Shown piece by piece: positions 31,807 through 44,679 of a DNA stretch of 64,000 nt. The DNA is from Silene conica. Its lineage: Eukaryota; Streptophyta; Magnoliopsida; Caryophyllales; Caryophyllaceae. The stretch covers positions 53,411,358-53,475,357 of the forward strand of contig CM055315.2 of NCBI GenBank assembly GCA_029255685.2, read 5' to 3'. The notes below the pieces were generated by a model. It did not search any database, was not told the DNA's origin, and worked only from the letters and a program-made list of their open reading frames with translations. The translations under genes were made by a program, and so were the position numbers. Numbering within the stretch: position 1 is the first letter of the stretch; each line of letters begins with the position of its first letter.

Positions 31807-32493
31807 ATGGAGTTTCTTATTTCATTGAAGTCAACCTTGTTCCTTGCTCTAATAATTTCATCAAGTTAGTTATTTTTTCTATTTATTTTTATGCATTATC
31901 TTTATTAGCTACTTCAAAAAATTTGTATATGCTTTTATTTTGTGACCTTTTTTTTATAACAATTTATCATTTACTTAAAGAACTCAAAGTTTTTGAAAAA
32001 TTAGAACGCGATTTTTATTCGTTTTTCAATTATTACTAGTTATTTTTCACCTAACTTTTATATAACTCAGAAATATTTTGTTATCCAAATATATAAAAGT
32101 ACGATCTCACTTTCTGTAGTACAAAATCATAATTTCATTGGTTTAGATATTGAAAATCTAAATAGTCTTACGCAAGTCTTATATTGTATAAAATTGTTTT
32201 TTACTTTTTATAAAAAAATCATACTTATTCAAAAAATATATCGGTTTATAAATATTAATTTTATTATTGCAGGCTTGTCATTGTTTTTCAGTGAAGTGGA
32301 TTCGAGTTCGTTGAATGTTGTTCGAGAAAAAGAAAATATCAACACGAACATTATAATAACTATAAAACCTTGTACACAAAATAGTGATTGTACTGATTAT
32401 TCGGCTCAATATTGTAACCCTGCAAGAAGATGTTTTGGACGTTGCCTAGAAGGTTACTGTAGGTGTACTGGTTTATGTGGTGTTAATTATTAA
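31807..32493 (+). CDS. Secreted cysteine-rich peptide, copy 1 (92 aa, two exons)
   Basis: Exon 1 31807-31864, intron 31865-32272 (GT...TTATTATTGCAG, phase 1), exon 2 32273-32493. The preprotein has a hydrophobic N-terminus (about residues 1-26, a signal peptide by composition), a polar linker (27-51) and a C-terminal domain with eight Cys at 53, 59, 67, 73, 77, 82, 84 and 88. The spacing is C-x5-C-x7-C-x5-C-x3-C-x4-C-x1-C-x3-C, so four disulfides are possible. Signal peptide in exon 1 and Cys domain in exon 2 is the usual layout of plant defensin-like/NCR-like genes. The KPC-x5-C start and C-x4-C-x-C end resemble those families, but I cannot place it in a named one. Defence or cell-signalling roles are guesses. 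A TATA box lies 84 bp upstream and AATAAA at 32590. Confidence 0.82.
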
Positions 32494-32589
32494 ATTATTC
32501 GACACTTTTCATATTTAATAACTAGAATATGCAACTGGCCACATGCGCATGTGTATTCATATATGTTACCTTTTTTGACTCGATCGGGT

Positions 32590-32595
32590 AATAAA
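32590..32595 (+). terminator. Putative poly(A) signal AATAAA of gene 1
   Basis: AATAAA lies 97 bp after the stop codon in a conserved 3' flank that is present in all five copies (GGGTAATAAAGTTGC). It is the only canonical signal close to the stop. Confidence 0.5.
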
Positions 32596-33370
32596 GTTGC
32601 TCAACAATTTTACATGGAATCAAAATAACTTTCTTTATTGGACTCAAGATTGTAGCTTAGTATCATTAATATCCCTTAATAACCAATTGAAAATATATGT
32701 GAACATCAAGAAATTAACATATCATGATGTAAAACTACGTTAAATTAAACTCGCCATCATATTATTATTTAATCATATATGCTTATACTAGCTAATAAAC
32801 CATGCAAAATTGCATAAACATGTATAAAATAAATAAGTAAACAATTTTTAAAATTAAATAGTAACAATTATTATAGTATATATCTACGACATGTTACACA
32901 TATACTCATTTGCTACAAGATTTGAAGGATGGGGGTATCATGGTAATTTGATAAAAACAGTACAAGGAGAAGTTTCAAATTGAATGCATTTCAATGGAAG
33001 AAAGTAAGCTTCTACATAATTTTCCGAAATGTCAATACGACAAGCCTAACTTCCAAATTTTATATCAGAAGATATAATCATGATAATCCTATGATTCTTG
33101 TATTATTGGAAAGATTAAGGTCTTACATTCATAATGGAATTTAAATCAGCACCATATTAGGTCTATAAGTTGCGTTATGGCCAATGCAAATATATTGTGC
33201 ATTACTAGACAACGCATGACCTATGTTCACTAAAAGAACATGAATTCAAGATTGACTCAACATTTAAGGTTGATTCTTTTTGGGATAAAAGTTACGTCCG
33301 ATAGATTTTAAATTAGCAATTATGGGCCTTGATATTTGCACTGAGCTAAGAGATATGTCTCCTACAAGAT

Positions 33371-35298
33371 GCGTCTGATTTCCAGAGTTGTTCCACAACC
33401 CGGTTTTGGTCCCTCTCAAAACTTGAGACCTAAGCCCTCCAAACCCTTCTAAGTTGTGTCACCAATGAGCCCATTGGACTCCAGGGATAGTTTAGAGAAT
33501 TTTTAGGAGCCTTTCAACTTGAAAATACACTCATCTGAATCAAGCTAAAATAAAGCCCAAGTGGTTCACCAATTCTCAGATTTTGGAGCATATGCACAAT
33601 GTCGTTTTCAACCTTTCCTCTTTTGATCAAGAACGCACTAGTACTATTTTGGAAACTTTCACAAGTCTCTTACGGTGCAGTTCAATTGCCAAGAAGTCAA
33701 CATCATTGTAGATGATCAACGGAGCAAGCAAAAAAGGAAGGTTATACTTATTTGTGGAAGTGTAAGATGTGTAAGGTCATTTATGTGTAAGATGTGTTTG
33801 TTAGCAACAAATTCGTGGCCCTTAGATGGTTAAGATTTTAAAGCCTTTGTCTATATAAAACTAGGAAACTAACTTGTAACATTCGAATTTTAAGAATGAA
33901 TATATAAGTTTTTAGAGACCCTAAGTCCGTTGCTTAGTGCTTGGACATCGCGTCTTTTCTTAGTGGCTCCCTCACAAACCCCTTACTCATGGAGTCTTCA
34001 ACTTTTCTTTGCAATTCTTGAGTATATTTTCAATCACTTCTTTGTTGGTAATTTAAGTGTAATTACCGGTTCATTTTCCGTAATTTGGGTTTGGTTGAAA
34101 GACGGGCGAACTTATAAATAATAAAGTTACTTCGGGAAGTATGGAGTGTACACTAGACTATTGTTTAAAAGTTCGCGGTATAGTTGCCTTACGAACGACT
34201 ATGCGGGGGTCTCGCTTATGTTTGGGTGACGGTTATGTCATTCTATGATGTGGTGGTAACGGTTATGTTACCTTGTTTGTAAATAGATAGCGGTGGTACG
34301 ATTTGTGTATCATTGTAATGAACTAATGCCACCCAAGTTATCAGATTTATTATGTTCGGGATTGGTCGAAGGTCGTGCTCATGCGCTGCCATAGTTGTAG
34401 GTCGTGCTTATGCGCTCCGGTCTTCGTGTGTCGTTCGGTGTAGGTTATTACATCGAGAGGTCTGACCAGGTCTTAGACATGTAGTCAGCGGTTACGCTAT
34501 ACATAGAGTCGGTGTCGTGGTTATGCGTCCCGATAGCTAGTGTCGTGGTTATGCGATCTAGTGGTCAGTGGTAACGGTCATGTTCCCTGACGACGTTCAT
34601 TCTATTCTTGTGTGTTATTTATTTGATTGGCCATGCCACATCGTTGTTGGCCGCTGAGTTAATCATTTGGTTGTTGTTTGTGTGAGTGAACATGCCACCT
34701 AGTTGTTGGCCGCTGAGTCATTCACTTGGCTGATTACCCGTTTTGATAATAGTTCATCTGTTGACTGTGATTATGTTTCACATGATGATCTATGCCATTT
34801 TCACATGTTTTAACGTACCGTTCATCCCTTGTTCATGATGGTTATATTCGAATATATATGATGTTCGATTACTTATTTAAGAATATGCATGTTCATATGT
34901 ATATGTTATGTCGTATTACCGTTTACGTGTTTTCTGACAAAAAGTGGCTGAGAGATCCTCGAGTTACTCCCCCACTGACTGTGGCGTACATGTTTCATGT
35001 ATGTAGGTTGGTCTGTTTGGGGAAGATGTGTGGCTAGCGAGCATTGTTGATTATTCGACAGTTACCCATTTACGATTTGCTTAGATTTAAAATATGTTGC
35101 TATCGAGGGATAACTTATCCCTTGTAAATTTTCAATTATCTTGTATAACTTTTACTTTCTCTTTAGTTTTAATCTTCCGCGTGTTGTTTTGATATTCCGC
35201 GATCAAGTTTTATTTATATATGTCGAATGTTTTTATAAGTATCGCATTTCCACTGCATGTTACTTGTCTATTGTTATTTAATATCACGGGGTGTCACA
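33371..35298 (+). repeat. LTR-like spacer of the array (present in units 1-4)
   Basis: Non-coding. It holds a TATA (CTATATAAAAC near 33851) followed by sequence like a retroelement leader, then degenerate GGTTATG/GGTCGTG repeats (34200-34600), two ~66-bp TGTTGGCCGCTGAGT repeats (34640-34730), the GTGGCGTACATG block and the end GGGGTGTCACA. The last ~170 bp match the gypsy LTR end at 31054, while upstream it is only distantly similar. Equivalents: 37655-38976 plus 47085-47695, about 50052-51978, about 54336-56262. The 63- and 81-codon frames recurring here look non-coding. Confidence 0.7.
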
Positions 35299-36090
35299 TA
35301 GAGTTTAAGGGCATACCATAGAATTTAAATAATGTAGGGGTACAACGTAGAAAATTGAAAAACTCGAGGGTACACTGTAAAATATCCCAAAATATAATTA
35401 ATACCTAATGAATCATAAAATGATGAAATTGTTACGATCTTGAAACTTTCGTTAGCAAAATCACACTTCTATAAAAAAAAACTCATAAAAAAATACAATA
35501 TTTCACCTTGAAAGACAAAGAAGAACACGGTCTAGGTTCATTCATTGAAATTCTTAATTCCTAAAGTTCGCTAATATTTCCGATTTTCCGTTTATATATG
35601 GTAATAGATTATTACCACAAATAAGATTCTATATTTATTTTATTATCATAAGCTATAAATCGTCTAGTTAATTTACATAAAAAAATTTATAGTTGTATTT
35701 CATGCGAAGATACTAAGCATCATTACTATATAATTAATTAAAATAAGTCATTAAAAACACTTAAGAACATCTAAATCTTTTTAAAACGATTATAATAAAT
35801 GAGTAACCTAACACACAAATCCTTTATTTTAGGTAATATAATCGATATGAAACTAAAGTTGGTCAAATATGAAAGAACTTAACAAAACATCACAATATTT
35901 ATTCACAACATATATTCGTAGTAGTCAGATTGGTAGGCAATTTTCTGTTTCCAAACGCTAATAAATAATTTGAATTAATGAATTTGGTACCATATATTTG
36001 CGTAGCTATATAAATATAGTACACATGTGTACATTACATTTCACAAAAAAAAATTATAATAACAAATAAACACATTGTACATTTGAAAAA

Positions 36091-36777
36091 ATGGAGTTTC
36101 TTATTTCATTGAAGTCAACCTTGTTCCTTGCTCTAATAATTTCATCAAGTTAGTTATTTTTTCTATTTATTTTTATGCATTATCTTTATTAGGAACTTCA
36201 AAAAATTTGTATATGCTTTTATTTTGTGACCTTTTTTTTATAACAATTTATCATTTATTTAAAGAACTCAAAGTTTTTGAAAAATTACAACGCGATTTTT
36301 ATTCGTTTTTCAATTATTACTAGTTATTTTTCACCTAACTTATATATAATTCAGAAATATTTTGTTATCCAAATTTATAAAAGTACGATCTCACTTTCTG
36401 TAGTAGAAAATCTTAATTTCATTGGTTTACATATTGAAAATCTAAATAGTCTTACGCAAGTGTTATATTGTATAAAATTGTTTTTTACTTTTTATAAAAA
36501 AATCATACTTATTCAAAAAATATATCGGTTTATAAATATTAATTTTATTATTGCAGGCTTGTCATTGTTTTTCAGTGAAGTGGATTCGAGTTCGTTGAAT
36601 GTTGTTCGAGAAAAAGAAAATATCAACACGAACATTATAATAACTATAAAACCTTGTACACAAAATAGTGATTGTACTGATTATTCGGCTCAATATTGTA
36701 ACCCTGCAAGAAGATGTTTTGGACGTTGCCTAGAAGGTTACTGTAGGTGTACTGGTTTATGTGGTGTTAATTATTAA
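36091..36777 (+). CDS. Secreted cysteine-rich peptide, copy 2 (92 aa)
   Basis: Exon 1 36091-36148, intron 36149-36556, exon 2 36557-36777; TATA at 36007-36014. The coding sequence is identical to copy 1, base for base, in both exons. The intron is the same length (408 bp) but differs from copy 1 at about a dozen positions by eye. Part of the intron is open in frame with exon 2 (from 36277), which I treat as chance because the GT/AG borders and signal-peptide exon are conserved in all copies. Confidence 0.82.
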
Positions 36778-39357
36778 ATTATTCGACACTTTTTATATTT
36801 AATAACTAGAATATGCAACTGGCCACATGCGCATGTGTATTCATATATGTTACCTTTGTTGACTCGATCGGGTAATAAAGTTGCTCAACAATTTTACATG
36901 GAATCAAAATAACTTTCTTTATTGGACTCAAGATTGTAGTTTAGTATCATTAATATCCCTTAATAACCAATTGAAAATATATGTGAACATCAAGAAATTA
37001 ACATATCATGATGTAAAACTACGTTAAATTAAACTCGCCATCATATTATTATTTAATCATATATGCTTATACTAGCTAATAAACCATGCGAAATTGCATA
37101 AACATGCATAAAATAAATAAGTAAACACTTTTTAAAATTAAATAGTAACAATTATTATAGTATATATCTACGACATGTTACACAGATACTCAATTGATAC
37201 AAGATTTGAAGGATGGGGGTATCATGGTAATTTGATAAAAACAGTACAAGGAGAAGCTTCAAATTGAATGCATTTCAATGGAAGAAAGTAAGCTTCTACA
37301 TAATTTTCCGAAATGTCAATACGACAAGCCTAACTTCCAAATTTTATATCAGAAGATATAATCATGATAATCCTATGATTCTTGTATTATTGGAAAGATT
37401 AAGGTCTTACATTCATAATGGAATTTAAATCAGCACCATATTAGGTCTATAAGTTGCGTTATGGCCAATGCAAATATATTGTGCATTACTAGACAACGCA
37501 TGACCTATGTTCACTAAAAGAGCATGAATTCAAGATTGACTCAACATTTAAGGTTGATTCTTTTTGGGATAAAAGTTACGTCCGATAGATTTTAAATTAG
37601 CAATTATGGGCCTTGATATTCGCACTGAGCTAAGAGATATGTCTCCTACAAGATGCGTCTGATTTCCAGAGTTGTTCCACAACCCGGTTTTGGTCCCTCT
37701 CAAAACTTGAGACCTAAGCCCTCCAAACCCTTCTAAGTTGTGTCACCAATGAGCCCATTAGACTCCAGGGATAGTTTAGAGCATTTTTAGGAGCCTTTCA
37801 ACTTGAAAATACACTCATCTGAATCAAGCTAAAATAAAGCCCAAGTGGTTCACCAATTCTCGGATTTTGGAGCATATGCACAATGTCGCTTTCAACCTTT
37901 CCTCTTTTGATCAAGAACGCACTAGTACTATTTTGGAAACTTTCACAAGTCTCTTACGGTGCAGTTCAATTGCCAAGAAGTCAACATCATTGTAGATGAT
38001 CAACAGAGCAAGCAAAAAAGGAAGGTTATACTTATTTGTGGAAGTGTAAGATGTGTAAGGTCATTTATGTGTAAGATGTGTTTGTTAGGAACCAATTCGT
38101 GGCCCTTAGATGGTTAAGATTTTAAAGCCTTTGTCTATATAAAACTAGGAAACTAACTTGTAACATTCGAATTTTAAGAATGAATATATAAGTTTTTAGA
38201 GACCCTAAGTCCGTTGCTTAGTGCTTGGACATCGCGTCTTTTCTTAGTGGCTCCCTCACAAACCCCTTACTCATGGACTCTTCAACTTGTCTTTGCAATT
38301 CTTGAGTATATTTTCAATCACTTCTTTGTTGGTAATTTAAGTGTAATTACCGGTTCATTTTCTGTAATTTGGGTTTGGTTGAAAGACGGGCGAACTTATA
38401 AATAATAAAGTTACTTCGGGAAGTATGGAGTGTACACTAGACTATTGTTTAAAAGTTCGCGGTATAGTTGCCTTACGAACGACTATGCGGGGGTCTCGCT
38501 TATGTTTGGGTGAAGGTTATGTCATTCTATGATGTGTTGGTAACGGTTATGCTACCTTGTTTGTAAATAAATAGCGGTGGTACGATTTGTGTATCATTGT
38601 AATGAACTAATGCCACCCAAGTTATGGGATTTATTATGTTCGGGATTGGTCAAAGGTCGTGCTCATGCGCTGCCATAGTTGGAGGTCGTGCTTATGCGCT
38701 CCGGTCCTCGTGTGTCGTTCGGTGTAGGTTATTACATCGAGAGGTCTGACCAGGTCTTAGGCATATAGTCAGCGGTTACGCTATACATAGAGTCGGTGTC
38801 GTGGTTATGCGTCCCGATAGCTAGTGTCGTGGTTATGCGATCTAGTGGTCAGTGGTAACGGTCATGTTCCCTGACGACGTTCATTCTGTTCTTGTGTGTT
38901 ATTTCTTTGATTGGCCATGCCACATCGTTGTTGGCCGCTGAGTTAATCATTTGGTTGTTGTTTGTGTGAGTGAACATGTAACACCCCCATTTATTTAAGA
39001 GCCTTTAGCAAGACATTCTCAAATAAATAGGACTGTTACCATCCCGGAATATCCGAGGTAGTAAATAACAAGGAAAACAAACCAAAGGTAATTTATATAA
39101 ATTCTGACTAAATTTGAACTTGGTATAACAACAATTACGAGTTCCAAACTTGATAAAAAGAAAGTACAACTGACGATATCTAAATGTGATCTACATCTAA
39201 GTCGGTCCATTCCAAGTGCTCACGCCATCCCATGCTCCCACAGCACCACCTTTCCTGTCAAAACTGCTCCCCATTACGGATCATCACAGGTGTCACACGA
39301 ATACACAGGGTCAACCACGAGGTTGAGTAGAAAGATAAATAAGACAACAATATAATA

Positions 39358-39655
39358 TACTCCGCACCGATCCAACGCCAAATAAACTCCGCACCGATCC
39401 AACACCATATAAACTCCGCACCGATCCAACACCATATCAACTCCGCACCGATCACAAGACCCAATATACTCCGCCCCATATCACAAGACCCATTATTCTC
39501 CACACCATTCACAGACCCTTTATCTCCGCACCAAACACAGACCCTTTATCTCCGCACCAAACACAGACCCTTTATCTCCGCACCAATCACAGACCCTTTA
39601 TCTCCGCACCAATCACAGACCCTTTATCTCCGCACCAATCACAGACCCTTTATCT
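39358..39655. repeat. 26-27-bp minisatellite in the LARD LTR
   Basis: About four units of CTCCGCACCGATCCAACAC type, then about seven units of CTCCGCACCAATCACAGACC type, all sharing CTCCGCACC. It is repeated at 45058-45355 in the other LTR, and in a shorter form (about seven units) at 60878-61034 in the solo LTR. On the minus strand it gives chance frames with a nine-residue repeat. Confidence 0.92.
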
Positions 39656-40235
39656 TCACATCGTATTATATGACAGAATAATATAGATAACACAATATAA
39701 CGATCACATGATATTATATCACAAACATGCTTAATACCAAAATTAGAACAGTTTACACATCACCATATACCAGTATTCGTCACCTCGTATCGCAGGATAT
39801 ATAATCAAGTATCATAATATGCCAAACAAGTATTAATATAAAATAATCATAGTTAACACCAAATATCAACAGAGTACTCATTATAATATAGATCGTATTT
39901 CCCCTACCTCAAATAGCAGGTATGCAGGTAAGTCCAAGGCTTGCTAGAAAAATTCCACGCGAAACCCGCTACCTAAACACATATACGTAAAGAATAAATA
40001 ATCCTCCCGAATCCCGTAACAACCAATACTTACTATAATTAGAAACCTTCCATAAATGGAAAGTTTCCAAAAATAGAAACCCACTATAAATGGAAAGTTT
40101 CCATAAATAGAAACTTTCCTAACTTAAACATTTTTATTTTTCCCGACTCATAAACTTCAACTATCCAATAACGAATATACGACTATTATTAAATTAGTAG
40201 TAAAATACTAACACCAAAATAATTTTAATAATAAT

Positions 40236-40241
40236 AAAGAC

Positions 40242-40285
<44 letters not shown>
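40236..40285. repeat. AAT microsatellite
   Basis: AAT/ATA run in the LARD LTR. The partner LTR (about 45942-45992) has one extra unit, and the related solo LTR has a comparable run at 61648-61702. It produces poly-Ile and poly-Leu frames on the minus strand that are not genes. Confidence 0.95.
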
Positions 40286-40287
<2 letters not shown>

Positions 40288-41378
40288 GTAACGTAACAAC
40301 TAAAACAACGAAGCAACCCACAACCCCGTATCCCCGACCCGCGTGACAACCACCCCCACTGCCGCCAACCACCACACACAACCCCCACACCGCCTGCTCC
40401 ACCACTGCCATCCACCAGACCCATCGCCTCCCTCCGGCCGCCTGGTTCATCCCCCAACCGACGCAATACTACCATAAACACCTTCTTCCCACCGCTGACA
40501 GCCCTAACACCACCCATGACCACCACCATCTCCACCTCTAACGGACGACCGACGTGGTGTCACCGTGTCGACCTCCCCCGAGTCAACGGTGACACCATTC
40601 CAACACACAACCCGCGGACAGCCCTCCCTCACATGACCTATACAAACTGCCGACCACCCATCGACGACTACCACCACCCACGACTAACACCACCCACGAC
40701 AAACACTCCCACCACAACCAGACCCTAACCCTCATACTTACCCCTGACAAACGGACCACTACGATATCTTATGACAACCGCGACGGCGAATAACAAACAC
40801 AAAGAACGATCGTCTTACCTCGCCTGAAAATGCCTTAGAACGTCCCTGACAACCGCGTTGGATTACCGCCGAGCCTCGCCCTTACCGTGCCCACGCCGTC
40901 ACAATATAAGAGGTGGGGTTTGTAGAATAAAAGGAATAGGGTTTTTGGGAGGGTGTGTGGTGTTACGTGGGTTATAAGGTGGAAACAAGGGGAATCGGGT
41001 TTGGCCCATACTACGTGACAAACGAATTACCAACTATCCCGACTCAAAGTCTGATATAACACGTAACTCATAACAAGCTTATTCGATATGTACACAGTAA
41101 TGATTAATACGCTATGATTATAGCATTAAACTCCGCGTTAACTCAATAATAAATAGTCTCGAGTCAAAACCCGAGTCTCATAACTGCTAGGTATTACATA
41201 TAACGTAAACACGATATAATTAACTATTACTCACACTCGTCATGCCACTAATAACGTATAAAATATAAAACATTAAATAAAATACCAAAATAGATATTAA
41301 TTATCGAATTCAACTTTTACATACTATCGACTCGTCAACATAAATTAATAATATTACCATAAAATACGGAGTATTACA

Positions 41379-44300
41379 GTCTTCCTCCCTTAAAATGAAC
41401 TTCGTCCCGAAGTTCGTCACCCCAGAGCGATAAAGACACTAATAACATTCTTAAGACAATCACAAGAAGTACCTATATCGGCCTTAATACTCGATATATA
41501 TAATTAATATCTACGGGGTATTAAAATCTCCCCCCCTTAAAATGAACTTCGTCCCGAAGTTCACCATCCCATGGTTATCAACCTGGTTTCTAGGCATGTA
41601 ACAATTACAAAATAAGACACGACATAACATCAACCATCAATAAAATGCATAGCAGAAGTAACAGGGTCAACAAATATATTCAAACAATCACGATATACCA
41701 ACTAGCCATGTCATAGTCACTAGCCATATCATAAATCGTTAAGATTTTACAATCTCATCCTCCTTAAAACATGGTTACGTCCCCGTAACCTCAGTATAAA
41801 GTTTCTAGACCGCAAAACAATATATCCACCTCAATATCTATTTCAAACAGTACAGAACTCAACAACCAAGGTCATATTGGTCCGTAGACACAACGTGGCA
41901 CAACGGCCCAACAACTCATAACTCAAACCAGCAACCAATTCTCATCCCCATCTCGATATCAATATTGTCAAATATCCCATTTAAGAAACTGTTATACCAA
42001 ACCGACCCTATCAACTCAATCTCATCAGTACTTACCTTCAAAGTCCATTGACGTACTTGTATACCTACTCATCATTCCACTTATCCATAAAACACGAACG
42101 CGTACGCCATAAAACATGAACTTGTACATAACTCAGACTAATCAATTACTAACAACCAAAAGAATTATCACGTCAATAGAAAATTTTAACTATCAGAACA
42201 AAAGGACAACTGCTAATATTCAACTCAAATCAGTACTCAAAAGAGGCTCATCAACTATCATATAACATATAACCTCGAACAATAGTAAGGTATTAGGGTC
42301 GGTAGGGTCATGTTATGCAGTAAAACAGGTTCAGAAATAGGTAACACTTATATATTTTTGAAGTTTTTTAACTCAAACTTAACATATTTACACCAATGTA
42401 TGAAAAGATCAAGCGTCATCATGGATAATCATCACTTTGAAATACAACTTTAAAACTTTTGAAACCTTGAAGCGGTAATTTGTGACAATTTATAAACTCA
42501 AGTCAAAAGACAATTTTACAAGCTGAAATTCGAAACAAGACTACACGGGGACATTCTGATTTTGCTTTACTAAAACATTGTCCTTGTGGTTCATGAATTA
42601 TGAAAGTTTTAACGAAAAAAGTAAATGAATTCACACGACTAATACTTCATATTTCACATATCGACTAATTAATAACTCAAACTAGTATGGTCAGACGTTT
42701 AAGCAGAGCCAATGCAATTCAGTTTGTGACATAACAATATACATGAAGGTGTTATAACAGTTATTGTCTCAACGATCTAAACAACGATATACCATAAATA
42801 TATGAAAGAACATCAACACTTTTAACATCGTTCAAATTGATTTCCATGACATATAATAATTAGATTGCTTTATCATGCAAATGAGTTTACCAGTCAACTT
42901 TCATTCTATCTCTTGTTAAGACTCTTCTCTGTTAAACATGAATTAACATCACACACTACTATCACTTCATTATATTGAGGTCATAATATTAGAAAATAAG
43001 AGCGTTTGTATTACTGAAACGATTTTATATAAATTTGACGAAATCCGCCAGGTTGCATTATCATATCGTGAGTTTATAAGCATTCCAAATGTCTACTATA
43101 CGCGTTACTAAAGTCATATCAGGATACCACGTGGTCACATCACATAAATTCATATTTGCTTAAACTTTTATATAAAACTTACAGAACTTACGATTCCAAC
43201 AATTAAACATCATGTTGCAACTTTTAACAACAACAATTTATAATTAAATAACCGTTCAACCCCTTTGTTAACCATAATAGTTTTTGAGAAATATCATGGA
43301 TTCCCTAATCATAGGAAAAGAATAAAGTGCAAAACTTAAGGAAATTATTTATAACGAACTGGTCTAAACAGAACTTTACGGCAATAAAACAGGAATCTGG
43401 ACAACTTGCAAGGATCATTATTAATTAACATCTTGTTAAGATTTTACGTCATTTATTATTTGGAAACGTGAATGAACATATTAGTCATTGAAGTTGGAAC
43501 TATACACAAACAGTAGATACATTTTAAATGGTTCCTCGTTCAGAAACATGGGTAACACGGAACCGTGCAGTGACAGTCTGACCACTGTCGGCTAAAACAT
43601 CTATTTCTCTCAAAATATACTTCACATTAACATGAAACCAAATGCATTGAAAAGCTGAATCGGAAGGTTAGCACACATAATATTGTCATACTCCTATAAA
43701 GAATACATTTTAGATGACAACCCGTACAAACAGGGTAACATTCTGGTCTTTATTAAAATTTTGGTTCCATTAAAATTACTTCATATTATCATATTAAACA
43801 CAATCATTATTCTTCCAAAACATGTTGACATACCATCGAAATATAGAAATCACGTTGCATCATAATAACATTTATTCATTATTTCATTCTGTAATAGTCA
43901 TCTAAAACACGGTAAAGGTTGCGTAACAGAAAAGTAGATCATCTAACTGTCTGGATATTTGCACATGTACATACTAATGTAACACACAACTATCTGACAC
44001 TCATGGCTTGGGGCAGCACATTCCGCATATCACTAGACATGAATTACTATAACATTTAAATCTGATAGGTCATATCCAATACCAAGCAGTATATTGCAAA
44101 AATTACGTTAGTCACTTAATAACCAGATATCCTATAAACAATTCGAGACACCAAAACACATGATCATATCACTCTAATTCAGTATACAATAAATATACAC
44201 CCATTCCTGAAAATTTCGATTCAATCATTTATATCAATCAGCGTTTCAATATCAGTCGCATTCTTCTTATGCATATCATCCTACTAGCCAAGCTTATATT

Positions 44301-44679
44301 TCAACTCGTATTTCAATTTTCGTGTCCTCAACACTTAAAGTAATACATTTCTCAATCACTTTCCAATATCAAACTCATAAAATACAGTGTATCATTAACC
44401 ATGTACACATCATTACTTACCTCATTCCGCCCCTGCAAAACTGTTAGCACAAGATAACTAGGTCACTATATAATCTACCCCACTCTTCTATTACTCTCAT
44501 TGGGTTCCCGAGACAGAACAGAAAGGGCCCAGGTCTGGTTTGAGGGGGCCCCTAACTCATCCCGTTCCTCTTTGGGGCTCCTATCAGTTTCATCTCGGGG
44601 TTCATTTTATTAGACTCTTCCTACGTTCATTATTATCCATTTGGTTTAGGCCTGAGGATCGTTCGCTCTGATACCACTT
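41379..44679 (-). other. Internal non-coding region of the LARD-like element
   Basis: 3.3 kb, AT-rich, no frame with a gag or pol motif on either strand. Near the PPT end the palindrome GAACTTCGTCCCGAAGTTC occurs twice (41397-41415 and 41544-41562), each beside a C-rich PPT-like tract on the plus strand. The remainder shows no repeat structure I can name. Such conserved non-coding interiors are thought to carry packaging and structural RNA signals. Confidence 0.8.
44665..44676 (-). other. Primer-binding site of the LARD-like element
   Basis: The minus strand reads TGGTATCAGAGC three bases after its 5' LTR, complementary to initiator Met tRNA. It supports an element that could still be reverse transcribed in trans. 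Confidence 0.9.

Larger units (their letters stand above)
31055..35298 (+). repeat. Array unit 1 (gene 1 plus spacer)
   Basis: The first unit of a tandem array with a period of about 4,284 bp measured between ATGs. It begins directly at the end of the gypsy LTR and lacks 31 bp found at this border in every other unit, plus about 8 bp near 31500. It holds promoter, gene 1 (31807-32493), AT-rich 3' flank to about 33370 and the LTR-like spacer to 35298. Confidence 0.9.
38977..41378 (-). repeat. 3' LTR of the LARD-like element
   Basis: It contains a 26-27-bp minisatellite (39358-39655), a cluster of GGAAAGTTTCC palindromes (40041-40120), an AAT microsatellite (40236-40285) and a C-rich stretch (40310-40740). 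No coding domain; long frames in it are artefacts of these repeats. Confidence 0.92.

Noticed and set aside
31807..32493. Calling the peptide a nodule-specific (NCR) peptide or a named antimicrobial
   Set aside because: Only the general Cys layout is shared. There are two extra Cys relative to common NCR patterns and no species or expression evidence.
33930..34121. 63-codon frame repeated in units 1-4 (with an 81-codon companion at 34792-35037)
   Set aside because: It recurs only because the unit is duplicated. It lies in LTR-like spacer, has no domain or signal peptide, and its changes are not biased to synonymous sites.
36277..36777. 166-codon frame reading through the intron into exon 2 of peptide gene 2
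   Set aside because: Intron borders and a signal-peptide exon are conserved in all five copies. The other introns carry stops in this frame, and the extension is AT-rich intron sequence.
39258..39512. Minus frame with a nine-residue repeat (also 44961-45215 and 60761-60969)
   Set aside because: A by-product of the 27-bp CTCCGCACC minisatellite inside LTRs.
40194..40535. 113-codon minus frame ending in poly-Ile, with a 114-codon twin at 45897-46241
   Set aside because: The tail is the AAT microsatellite and the rest is C-rich LTR sequence. The two frames are the two LTRs of one element.
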